From assembly GCF_023091745.1 (NCBI RefSeq), contig NC_068922.1, positions 11,116,001 to 11,180,000 of the forward strand: a stretch of DNA of 64,000 nt, given 5' to 3'. The first letter of the stretch is position 1; each line of letters starts with the position of its first letter. Made by a program: the position numbers and the translations under genes. The notes beneath the pieces are model-generated. The model searched no databases, was not told the DNA's origin, and worked only from the letters and a program-made list of their open reading frames with translations. This DNA comes from Budorcas taxicolor. Taxonomy: Eukaryota > Chordata > Mammalia > Artiodactyla > Bovidae. Positions 1 through 10,079 of this stretch are shown here, piece by piece.

Positions 1-67
1 CTGGACGATTTTGTGAAAGTGCCCTGTGCCAGGCACAACCTCGCGCAGCTGCCCCACTTCAGAGTCG
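1..67 (+). CDS. FBH1: FBH1 internal coding exon (5' end cut by window)
   Basis: The frame is open from base 1, beginning L-D-D-F-V-K-V-P-C and ending L-P-H-F-R-V, with one base of the next codon before the donor GTGAGC at 68. It joins AG TCA at 2203 to restore a Glu codon. It lies just ahead of helicase motif VI in the SF1 core. The true 5' edge of this exon is outside the window. Confidence 0.93.
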
Positions 68-3000
68 GTGAGCAGAGTCTTCCCTGTAGGGCTGCCTTGC
101 TTTTTCCGGGATGGTGTGGCCTCTTGGAAGGATCCTCCTAGAACAGAAAGGTCCTCCTGGTCCTAAATGTATTATTCCTAGACTGTGGTTTTTAGAAAAA
201 CTGAGCTTCCAGGGCCTACCTCTGTCAGGCTTCTCCAAGGGCAGGTGGGTTTATCGCGTCTTGATTTTCCCCATCAGACAGAAGCTCTAAATCATAGTTT
301 ACCTACCCACCAGGGTGTATTTTTCTGTATATTTTTTTTTTAATTAAAGAGGCCTGAGAATCTTAAAAGGTGTCAGTGTACACTATCATTTGTCTTCTTT
401 TGTATCAGTTTATACTTGAGGCTACCTGTTAAACTCTAAGCATCAGTGCTGTTGGTTTGGGGTTTAAGTCTTAGAATGAAACCATTTGAAGTCTTCCTAT
501 AAACAGACAAAATCTGTCTCTTAGTCATGGGTCAAAATTTGGGTCATAGCCTGCATGGGCGAGCCCGAAATAGAAATACTAAAAATTCCTTAATCTCTGA
601 CAAATGTATTCCTAAAACAAGAGGAAGACATAATGTTGAGCATACGTTGCTTTGGAGCAGGGAGACACAGTGGCCATAGCGAAACCAGCTGCTCTGTCTT
701 GAGGAAGTGAAGTTTATCTAATAATGCAATAGTGTGTGGCCTCATGCAGCCCCTACCAGGAGATTGCCACTGTGCCTTACGGTTACTGCCGGACTGTTAG
801 CAGTCCTGCTCTCTCACTGGTTGGTGCCACAGGGGCCCCTCCCACAGACAGCCGGCTGTCAGGGAGCAACTTTTAGCGGTCTCTTCAGCCAGCTGTCAGC
901 GGAGTGGTGGTCAATAGGAGAGTGAGGTGAGAGGCGGAGCCTGGCTTTCTCCCTGGGGCCCTTCAGCTCACCCAGCCCTGGACCAGCACGTGAGCCGGGG
1001 GCCCAGGGAACAGGCTGGGGGCCTTGTCCTGCAGGGCTCCAGAGCCTTCACCAGGACTGCACCCTGGCTGGGCCTACGCCTTGAAGTGGTGACCCGGTCC
1101 CTGATCCCCGCCTCTGAGACCTCACGGCAGCAGCCATCTGCGTGTGTCACAGTCTGTGGGGCCTGCCCCCACCGTACTAGCAGCCTGCAGAGCCTGAGGG
1201 CCGTTAGGGCCTGGGTGCCCGGTTCCCTCAGTGATGATAGCCACACAGGGTCTGGAGGCCTGGCCCTGAGGGAGCTTCCAGCTGAGATCTGCCTCCCCTC
1301 AGCCAGGACCAGACCTCAGAGGGTGACGGTTGTGCCTGGGGACCGTGTCCTTTCTTATCAGAACAGAGCATAATATTCACTTGGTGGAGGTTTACAGGAG
1401 CATCGTTCCCTGACCGTGACCTGACCTCAGGAACACAGGCTCTGCCGCCAAAATGTTGGCAACGACTCACTCATCCCTCCCTCCCCTGCCCTAGAAAAGG
1501 ACTTTGCTGAGAGCTCTTGAGGAGCTTGGGCTGTTTAGAGCACAAGCCATCCAACTCCTTGCAGGGCCCTGCATTAAACTTTTCTCTGCTCCAAAGTTCA
1601 GTGTTGTGGTGTTTGGCCTCATCCTGTGCCCACCCTTCTAGGGGGGATGGCACAGCTCCTCATGTGTTCCCAGACCCCCACCCCTTGTGGAGGGCTCCTG
1701 TGTGCAGGCACTGACAGGGCAGAAACTGCACGAGCCCATCCAGACTGGCTGAGGGAGAGGGACAGCGTTTGGAGGGAAGAGCATAGCCCCCGAGGCAGGA
1801 GGCGCAGGCGCCCCGGGACCCTTGTGTGGCTGTGGCTGAGGCCTGTCTGTCCAGGGACTTCACCTCCATCAGCCTGGTTTCTGCCAGCCTCCTGGTTGCC
1901 ATGACGATGCTCCAGGCACGTCACTGCTGACCATGCACCAGGTGCTGGGTGACCAGTGAACAAGCACCCAGGACTTGCCAGAGGCAGCACAAACAAGCAC
2001 TCAAGGTCCTGTGTCCCTTATCTTGTAAGGTTTTGTTTGTTTCTGGAGTTGGTGTTTGTAGGAAAGCTTCATTTATGAAGCCAGCAGATCTTTAGGGATT
2101 TTTGCGGGGTAGGTGGGGAGTAGTAAATGTTTCGATGAAACCATAAATTTTTGTAAGCAGGCTTGTGTGTTGATATATTTTTTTTCCCTTTTCTTTCTTT
2201 AGAGTCATTTTCTGAGGATGAGTGGAATTTACTGTATGTAGCAGTAACTCGTGCCAAAAAGCGGCTCATCATGACCAGATCTCTGGAGAACATTTTGACT
2301 TTGGCTGGGGTAAGCACAGACCGTTGTTTGCTGACTCCTGATTTATAGATAAGCCTGGCTTTTCTTAGTCTAAACCAGTACCCCAGAGAGTGAAATAAGA
2401 GAGTAAATTTTATGTACAAATAATCTCTACCTGTTGTGTGAGTTTCTGCATGAACTTTGACCTTATGTATTCTTAGAACCTGCAGCATGGTTTTCTTGTA
2501 GAACCTGCATTACGGTAGTGGTTAGATCTGTAACAGAAGCAAATTATCACATTGGCAGTTGATAACAGATGGCTTGTAGAGTAGTGATACCATTTCACAA
2601 CATGGGTTACATGAGTGAGGAAATCTGAGACATTTTAATGTTGAGACAATGATATATTGCAGTCCTACGTCTGCGTATGTTTGGAGTCCATGTCTCTGAA
2701 ACACCGGGGACTTTTCTTTCATATCCACAGCCCCTGTTATTGTCTCAAATTTTATGGTGATTCCACATGGCCTCTACCACTCGATCCATAATCATACTTT
2801 TATGATTATCTCAGAAACATCTTTTTACAGTTGCTTTGTTCAGATCAGGACCCAGACAGACAGTTGGTTATTAGGTCTGTTAAACTTCTTTATTTAGAGC
2901 AGCCCAGGACCCCTCCCTCATCCCTGACACTTCTGACTGTTTGTGGAAACTGCGTCAATTGTTCCCCAGAGCATCCCCTCTTCTCTGTTTGCTCTGCGGT

Positions 3001-6000
3001 TGCCTGCCCTGGGTCGCCATCACGGGAAGTCACCTGAGGGGGTTGACTGGGCTGGGGTCTAACTGTTCTGGCAGGAACCCTCCACGGTGCGGGGGCAGCA
3101 GGCTTCGCTCTGTGCTATATCCCGTCAGGAGGCAGCGGTTTCAGATTCTCTCCCTCTTAGTGATGCTCAGACTGTCCACCTCTTTAGCAGACAGAGCTAG
3201 GAAGTCCATATTTTTGACACTGATCATTTCACCCCAGTTTTTAATTTAAGCTTCTTGTTAAATGCAACACAAATGCATAAAATAGACACACAGGTGCAAC
3301 GAGCAGGAGGTGGGCTGCCCTCTGTCTGCACCGTTGGGAGCTGGTGGCCAATTGCACTTATAACCCTCGTCACTTGTGGTTCTCCAGCTCAGTCCTTTAA
3401 GGATTTTTACTTCTTTACACATTACACAGTTTCCTTTCTTTTACATTTGAATCTTTTCTCTTATACTGAAAATCTTGGTTCAGAACCGTATTTATTAATT
3501 GCTTATTTATATTATTTTGGGTGTAAAAGTTTTCAAGTAGTACCAATATTACTGTTGACAGAATACTGTGTGGAATTAAAGATTTCTAACAGCTCTGTCT
3601 CTCAATATTCCGCTGAAGATGTGTAGTCAGAGTACAGTGTTTTGAAGTACCATGCTTGAAATGAGTCTTTTCCCCTCCGTGTGACTTGATCACCAGTTTA
3701 AGTGCAGGTAGACATATTTGTTTATCTGCAGCCCCTACAAGGATTGCTGTCCTTTTTCATTATCTTTTTTGAATGTATAAAACTTAGGTTTCTGAAATCA
3801 GGACTTTGTAACGGTGTCCTTTGAGAAGTCTTGTTCCCTCCCTGTCTCCTGTAGACTCTCTCTCCTTCCATCATTGATAGCTAGTTTTTAAAAATTTTTG
3901 ATATTTTGTTTTGCAGATATTGACAAATATGTATAGATGTATTTTTCTATTTTCCATGAAAGGTAGCATTCTGTAATATTCTATACCTCACTTTTTATCA
4001 GTTTCTAAAGCTTTTTCTCCTCCTTTTTACAGCTAAGTAGCATTCACTGCATCCATCTGACATGATTTATATAGTTCTTACCCATGGATATTGGATTTTC
4101 TCCAGTCTTTCGCTTTTAATACTTTTGCCACCAGGCATGATCTTAGGCACAAGTCATTTTCTGTTTTAGCTAATGCATCTTGGGGATACAATTCTACAGT
4201 CAAAATTTCAGGGTAAAGGATAATGAATGTATCACTTTTCTAGGTATTACCATATTCATCATGGGAATTGTATGTCTTGGAGTCCCACAAGTTTTGTGTT
4301 AGAGTCTAGCAGACTTTTTAAAGCTAACTGGAAGCATGTCAGTTGCTCATGCACACATTTTATGGGGGGAGAGCTTTCTCCAAGGAGAAAAGAAGAGACT
4401 CTGGAGAAGTACTTCCTTCTCACTAAGGCTGGTTAGGAGACATCTGTTGGTCCAGGGGCTAGCACAGCCCGTTTGTATAACCAGATGATTCTTAGTCTGA
4501 AGGACCTTGCATGAGGGAAGGACTTCTGCTTCTTCTCTGTTGTGGCTTGTGACTCCATCTGGGAGCATCCTGTTTCAGACGTGGTGAAGTCCACCCTGGT
4601 CAGCAGTTAGTTGTTCGTACACACTGGCAGGAACATGCGCATTTGTAGATTTTCTGTTCTTTCCTGTAGCAGGTAGGCAGACCCTGAAAGACAGAAAAAT
4701 CAGAACATAAATCAGAACCGTAGACCTGGATTTGGGGGGGAAAAAAAATTGGATAAATAGCTAGTTGTAATTCAGAAAAACCCATGAAATCATCCCTGCT
4801 TTGTCGGCAGGCACTGGAGGTCTTTCTGGTACGCCAGCCCTGGTCGCCCTCCTCTGCGGCGGCGGCAGACCAGACCCTGGTGTCTGTTCTCGGGGCGTCT
4901 CCCATCTGGGAGGGCTCTGGCATTTGACACCATGTCCACTGTGTGCAGACAACATCCACCTGGCAGACGCTATTGTGCATCTTCCTCCAGCAGCCTGCTG
5001 ACCTGGGTGCTGGGTCCGTGCCTTTTGCAGGTAGAGCAGCAGAGGCTCAGAGCTCGCGCACGGGAACAGCCAGGGCCTTGGGGAAGTGGGCATGCGCAGG
5101 TGTTTGACGCTCACTGGGCTGTGAAGAGAACATACAGATCATGTTTAATGTCACAGAGGCAGGTCAGCCTCAGATAAAATCCAGAAGTAGTCCTAAAATA
5201 TTATAGCCAATAGTGTCACGTGTTTGTCCATTAAACCTTTTTTTTAAACCAGTCATTTTAGTAAGAATGCAGCTGGACTGGGTCCCGCTGTGCATGTTCT
5301 TTCGGAGTTGGTGTTACGCACAGGGAAAAGGCAGAGAAACAAGGGAAGCTGCTGTGGTCCATGCTTTTCTTATCTTGGGACTCATATGATGGCCTAGAGT
5401 GTTGGACGTCCAGGTGGAAAATTACAGGGGCCCTGCAGTGACACCCTTGCTCTCTCCTTCCCAGGAATACTTCTTGCAGGCGGAGCTGACGAGTAACGTG
5501 CTGAAGACAGGTGTGGTGCGCTGCTGCGTGGGCCAGTGCAGCAACGCCATCCCTGTGGACGCCGTGCTCACCATGCGCAAGCTGCCCATCACCTACGTAT
5601 GTGTCTTGGCCGCTGCCTCTGCCCTTCTCAGCGTTTAGCTCAGTCATCCGAGCTTTATCGCCAGGCAGCCATGAGCCTGTCTGGGCCATGGGTGAGGGAT
5701 GTGAAGGGGAAGCTTGTCTGATCCTTCCATGAGGAGGTCTGGAGGTGCGCTGTGGACCTCAGCGTCACAGACACTGGACCCCGTGGGGCCAAGCCAGGTG
5801 GCAGTCTGGGAGGCAGGCTGGTGCAGACACTCAGGTGAGGACTGTTTCCTGGGGGCCCGGCTAGCTTTTTCCTGGCTTTTTCATCTCGTGCCTTAATATG
5901 CCCTGGGAACTTGATAAAGCAGAGTGCACGCTGGATGCTTTGCTGGAGGAGATGTGACCTCAGGGCCACACGGCAGGTCTGAAAGCATCAGAGTCTGATG

Positions 6001-6251
6001 GAGGGGGGTCACACTTATTGGTGGAAAATGCTTGTCCTTCAACTGTCCCCCTCCCCTCCTTTCCTTATCCCCCCCTGCAGAGCAACAGGAAGGAGAACAA
6101 GGGTGGGTACCTGTGCCACTCGTGTGTGGAGCAGCGCATCGGGCCGCTGGCCTTCCTGACCGCCTCCCCTGAGCAGGTGCGCGCCATGGACCGCACGGTG
6201 GAGAACGTCGTGCTGCCCCGGCATGAGGCCCTGCTCTTCCTCGTCTTCTGA
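1..6251 (+). CDS. FBH1: FBH1 (F-box DNA helicase 1), 3' four coding exons, partial
   Basis: The visible coding exons are 1-67, 2203-2309, 5465-5596 and 6081-6251. Together they encode about 158 residues of the C-terminus, and the 5' part of the gene lies left of the window. FBH1 is a nuclear superfamily-1 3'-5' DNA helicase. It carries an F-box that joins SKP1-CUL1 ubiquitin ligases and limits RAD51 filaments at stalled forks. Recognition rests on helicase motif VI ([11 protein letters not shown]), the LTLAGEYFLQ junction and the terminal HEALLFLVF, which match my memory of the mammalian protein nearly residue for residue. Splice phases are consistent: phase 1 after the first exon, then phase 0. 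The F-box and the Walker A region are not in this window. The gene converges on IL15RA. Confidence 0.96.
68..2202 (+). other. FBH1: FBH1 intron
   Basis: The intron runs from donor GTGAGC at 68 to a T-rich acceptor ending CTTTAG at 2202. Positions 730-1900 are GC-rich, and the open frames seen there on both strands have no recognisable protein similarity. I see no repeat I can name with confidence and no RNA gene. Confidence 0.85.
2203..2309 (+). CDS. FBH1: FBH1 coding exon carrying helicase motif VI
   Basis: This 107-nt exon encodes [18 protein letters not shown] then [28 protein letters not shown] is motif VI of UvrD/Rep-type helicases; its arginine contacts the ATP gamma-phosphate in the family. 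The acceptor is TTTAG at 2198-2202 and the donor is GTAAGC at 2310. The exon ends in phase 0. The surrounding DNA is AT-rich and does not continue the frame. Confidence 0.96.
2310..5464 (+). other. FBH1: FBH1 intron with old LINE remnants
   Basis: This 3.2-kb intron ends in the acceptor CTTCCCAG before GAA TAC. About 2700-3250 looks like an eroded ancient interspersed repeat I cannot place. About 3880-4205 resembles the antisense 3' end of an old L1. Positions 4800-5110 are GC-rich and unique. No additional exon is evident. Confidence 0.75.
3880..4205 (-). repeat. Old L1 3'-end fragment, antisense
   Basis: T-rich sequence with the typical antisense L1 text: AGCTAAGTAGCATTCACTG, then a temporal series resembling 'catccatctg...cccatggatattgg', ending 'ggggatacaattctacag'. 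It is diverged and has no open frame. Family assignment beyond L1 is not possible by eye. Confidence 0.5.
5465..5596 (+). CDS. FBH1: FBH1 coding exon, C-terminal domain
   Basis: This 132-nt, 44-codon exon is phase 0 on both sides, with acceptor CCCAG at 5460-5464 and donor GTATGT at 5597. It encodes [20 protein letters not shown] and onward to MRKLPITY. It includes a C-C-x3-C cluster (CCVGQC) that, with C-x2-C in the next exon, could bind zinc. That is inference; I know of no named domain here. Two overlapping frames at 5511-5732 and 5536-5721 are shadows. Confidence 0.96.
5597..6080 (+). other. FBH1: FBH1 last intron
   Basis: This 484-nt intron runs from donor GTATGT to acceptor CCCCCTGCAG. 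It is GC-rich without recognisable repeats. Confidence 0.85.
6081..6251 (+). CDS. FBH1: FBH1 terminal coding exon and stop
   Basis: The exon encodes 56 residues and a TGA stop at 6249-6251. It opens [15 protein letters not shown] and closes with [15 protein letters not shown]. The C-x2-C pair (CHSC) may pair with the cysteines of the preceding exon. The end is identical to the mammalian FBH1 terminus as I remember it. The 3' UTR follows directly. Confidence 0.96.
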   Translation, partial: SNRKENKGGYLCHSCVEQRIGPLAFLTASPEQVRAMDRTVENVVLPRHEALLFLVF

Positions 6252-6540
6252 GCGCTGGGATGCCCGGGGGGCTCCTGCCCCTGCAGACGGCGGCATGGGG
6301 GGCTCCCTCCCTGAGGCCAGACTCGCTCACAGAGCATTTTCCAAGGATGGAGACGGCAGCCAGAGTCGGACCTGCTTTGTCTTCACCCCTGGAGGTAGCC
6401 AGACCCTGCCGCCCCTCCTCCACATCAGTGGGCCAGGAATGCGGGGGATGGCCTTTTGATAAAGAAAAAAAAAACATTTTATGTATTTTAACTTTTATTA
6501 CAAGGTCTCAATTAAACAGGCATTGTAGCACTGGCATTCC
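6252..6540 (+). other. FBH1: FBH1 3' untranslated region
   Basis: The region runs from the stop codon through a GC-rich stretch into an A/T-rich tail with a poly-A run at 6466-6475 and an ATTAAA hexamer at 6511. Cleavage is probably near 6530-6540; this end point is inferred. Confidence 0.7.
6511..6516 (+). terminator. FBH1: FBH1 polyadenylation signal (ATTAAA)
   Basis: ATTAAA, the commonest variant of AATAAA, lies 260 nt after the stop. A GT-containing downstream region (CACTGTGTGAGG, about 6539-6550) fits the usual GU-rich element. Confidence 0.65.
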
Positions 6541-6544
6541 ACTG

Positions 6545-8110
6545 TGTGAGGCCCCTGCCTTCACCCCCGCTGTTTCTGGACTTTCCATTTCTCCACTTAC
6601 TGTTGTCAAAGCTCTGTGACTCTTCATATCACACACTGAACAGAGTAGGAGGCTTTATATCCAGGGACAGTTGACACATCAGAAACGAGATGTTTCATGC
6701 TCTGGGGAGTCGGGCACATGTGAGACCCAGGGTGCGCCCTTTCGTCATGGGGCTCACAGCCTGAACAGGGAGGCACTCGACACACAAGTGCACAGTGACC
6801 ATAGCTAGACGTCTCGCGTCCCTGCAGGTGAAGCAGAAGACCAGAGCGTGAGGGTGGGGCGAGGCCGGCCAGCCACCACGCGGGACACAGGCAGTTGGTT
6901 CCTGGTTGGGTGCTGGGGGGTGTCAGTAACACAGCTGTTCTCACAGAGGCGTGGCTTGGCCGGTGTTTGCACGTTTTCGCCATGCAGCACATCAGGGATG
7001 CAGACGGCAGGTGGGGCACTGCCGGAGCTCCCCGGCTCTGGTGTCTGAGCCCAGGCTGCTGAGTGGGGAGCAGGCTTCCTGCCTTGAGCAGCTCCCCTCA
7101 TCTCTCCCACATCGGGCCTCTAGTGGAGCTTAGTGAGCGAGCAGGCCGGTGAGGAAAGCAAGGGTGCTGGCGGACGGGGTGGCTGTGTGGAGAGGGTGAG
7201 GGCTGCGTTAACATCTACACGGGGAGGAGGATTCATGCGGTGGGCCCTGAGCACAGCTGGGGCGGACTTCCTCACCCCTCTGCCGTGCTCCTGGCCCAGC
7301 CTCACTTGGTGCTCCTGGATCACTCGGAACAAAGCACCGAGTGGGAGGGAGTGGTTTGGATTTGCAGGGCACAGTGTTCAGAGTCTCAGTAGAAGGATTT
7401 GGGGAGGGGATGGCTAGAGGGCCCCACAAACACATTTTCTGAAAGTCTGGTTTTGCTCACTGGAGAGGAAGGCGCTTGCGATTGTTGAAGAAGTATATCC
7501 TAGGCTTCCACTGAGCACCTGTTGGGCAGGCATTCCATGTCTGGAATCACAGGCAGTCCTGACTCGGAGAGGGCAGTCAGGACTGTGATGCTGTGGCGGG
7601 GGTGGGTTAGAGGAGGGCGTCCAGAGCTGGAGCCGCACTGCTGCTCTGGGGCCCAAGAGGCGTCCATCAGAGTGGAGGGTGGGGGCCCACCAGAATGGTT
7701 GGTGCTCGAGCTGTGTTTAATATCAGCATGAATGGCTAGCTACCTACTAAAGGAGAGAACCTTCTGGAAAGAAGGAGCAACGTGAAGGACAAACATGTTT
7801 GTGGTCACGGTGCCACAGTAAAACATCAGTGTTAGTGTTTTGGTACTTATTTAAAAATAACAGTATCCAGGAATTGATACTGGTACTTTATTTTTTAAGT
7901 GTTATATAAGAATTTCTAAAATGTCAGTAAAATCAAATAGTTGGTGTGTTTCAAATAGAAAAATAATTTTTAAATACACAGTAAAAATAGAAATGTTATT
8001 TATTTTAGTTTCTTAAGGAAATCAGTAATCAGTTTATTAAGATAGAAATTCCTATATAAAATTTATAGTTTTGTTAAATATACTTATAAAGTTAATTATA
8101 TTTATTTTTA
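6545..8110. other. Intergenic DNA after FBH1
   Basis: GC-rich to about 7730, then AT-rich. Several open frames overlap here on both strands, but none shows a domain, splice context or composition of a real gene. I see no nameable repeat. Confidence 0.7.
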
Positions 8111-8114
8111 TTAC

Positions 8115-8345
8115 AGATTTTTTAATTGAAGTATAGTTGATTTACCATATTATGTTAGTTTCAGGTGTACAACATAATAATTTAATATTTTTATAGATTA
8201 CACTCCATTTTAAATTATTAAAAATGGTTATATTTCCCTGTGCTGTACAATATATCTTTGTTGCTTATTTATACATAATAGTTTGCATCTTCTAATCCCA
8301 TACCCTTGTGTATAAGTGTTAAATATTCATTATCATTTTAAAATG
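8115..8345 (-). repeat. Artiodactyl L1 3' UTR fragment, antisense
   Basis: Contains the antisense L1 3'-UTR text common in ruminants: 'ttgaagtatagttgattta', then 'gtttcaggtgtacaacata' and a CCCTGTGCTGTACAATAT block. There is no coding capacity. The flanks 7740-8115 and 8345-9300 are AT-rich with no other element I can name. Confidence 0.75.
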
Positions 8346-9334
8346 AGTGATTAGATGAAAAGAATAAAAGTGTTATTCAAAAATATAAACTGAGCACTAC
8401 ATGGAAATGAGAATCTTTTAGATCCTTTATAAAGGTTAGTCTTTAAAACATGGAGCTTCCCTGATTTCATTTAGTTGTGAATGTGTTTTTGTGCACATTT
8501 TCTGTAGAGATTTTTTTGTTTTTACACCACATAAATTGGGAGAATAAGGAAAATAATTATAAGCTAGTTCCAGATATTTTTCTTTGGTTCATTCATTTTT
8601 AAGTAACCCCTTCTCATTGATAACTTAAATGAGATCTTTTTAAATTTGTTTTAGAATGTGCAGTCTGCTAATAGCAAGTTCTAGTTTTTTATTTCAAAGT
8701 TAGGATTTCTGATTTGTCTCCATCTTCTTTGATTTTATCGTGTATATAGAGGTTGTGATGCAGAATTACCCATATAAAAACAAATTCTGTTATGTCATAT
8801 TCCATTTGTTTAGAAGTTATTGGAAATAAAAATTCTTGAAATAGAATTGTTAAAATATCATAGTGCATTGTAGATTATGCATTACTTTGTCCTTTCATAT
8901 AATTATTCTCAAGGCATATTTCAGATTTTAGATTTTTTAAAAAAACTAGATGATAGCATTTGACCAACCTAAAGTATTGGTACAGAGAAATTTTAAAATA
9001 TCACAGAATATCAGCAACTGAAATTGCAGTCACTAAAGGTATGACCTGTGGGAAATGTTTGGAGAGATGAGATGTGTTTGGCTGGGGCGTGTGTGCAGTA
9101 GGAGCAGGCTAGGGAGGGACCAGGTCACCAAGGACGCTGGACACGGAGGAGTGTGGGTGGTGTGCTCAAAAATTATGAGAGGTCAGTGAGAAATTGTAAG
9201 ACATTAGATTTTCTTTTCAGGAAGAGCATTCCAGTTGTAGATTGGAGGATGTTTTGAGAAGGTCAGCTCAGTTAAGAGGCTCAGAGTTGTGATCTCAGCG
9301 AGAAATGACATCTGCTGGGCTGGACCAGCACCGG

Positions 9335-10075
9335 CGAAGTGGTCCAGTGAGGTGGGCTTGTCCTCTAGTGAGTGGTCCTCAAGAGTGTGGCCCCCAGGTG
9401 AGCAGTGTCACATACCCTGGGACCTTGATATAAAGGCTCATTCTGTTCTTCGCCCACATCTGCTGGGTCAGAACTCGTGAGACTGAGGCCAGCAGTTAGT
9501 ATTCTTCTATTATTATTCCTTTTTATTAGAATGTCTTTGCTTTACAGTGCTGTTAGTTTCTGCTGTACAGCAGTGTGAATCAGTTGTAAGACTTGCATCC
9601 CCTCTCTGGGGTTTCCTTCCCATTCACACCATCATAGAGTATTGAGTAGAGTCCCCTGTGCTTAGTCTCAGTTCCATACATAGTGCTGTATATGCGTCCA
9701 TCCCTGTCTCCCAGTCCATCCTGCTCCTCTCCTCCCCACTTGGCACCCATATGCTTGTTCTCTGCACCTGTCTCTTCATTTCTACTTGGCGAATGAATTC
9801 ATCTGTACCATTTTTCTAGATTCCACATATAAGCGATGTTTGTTTTCCTCTTTCTGACTCACTTCATTCTTTATGACAGCCTCTAGGTCCATCCACATCT
9901 CTGCAAATGGCACAGTTTTGTTCCTTTTTGTGGCTGAATAATACTCCATTGTATATCCGTACCACATCGTCTTTATCCATTCATCTGTTGAGGGACATTT
10001 GGTTGATGTTGATGTTTAACAAGTCCTGCAAGTGATTCTGATGTGCACTGAGTTCTGAGAACTTCTGCTCTCGGG
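9335..10075. repeat. MER5-like hAT relic split by an L1 insertion
   Basis: The left half (about 9360-9500: 'gtggtcctcaagagtgtgg' onward to 'ctgctgggtcagaactc') and the right half (about 10015-10075: 'tttaacaagtcctgcaagtg' then 'attctgatg') together match the mammalian MER5-type MITE text. They are interrupted by the L1 fragment at about 9510-10012. Boundaries are approximate. Confidence 0.6.
9510..10012 (-). repeat. L1 ORF2 C-terminus and 3' UTR, antisense fragment
   Basis: On the minus strand, 9782-9967 encodes an L1 ORF2 C-terminal stretch (MEYYSATKRNKTVPFAEMW, MDLEAVI..EVSQ). The rest is typical artiodactyl L1 3' UTR ('acagtgctgttagtttctg'). The element is 5'-truncated and dead. It interrupts an older MER5-like repeat. 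Confidence 0.85.
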
Positions 10076-10079
10076 ATTA

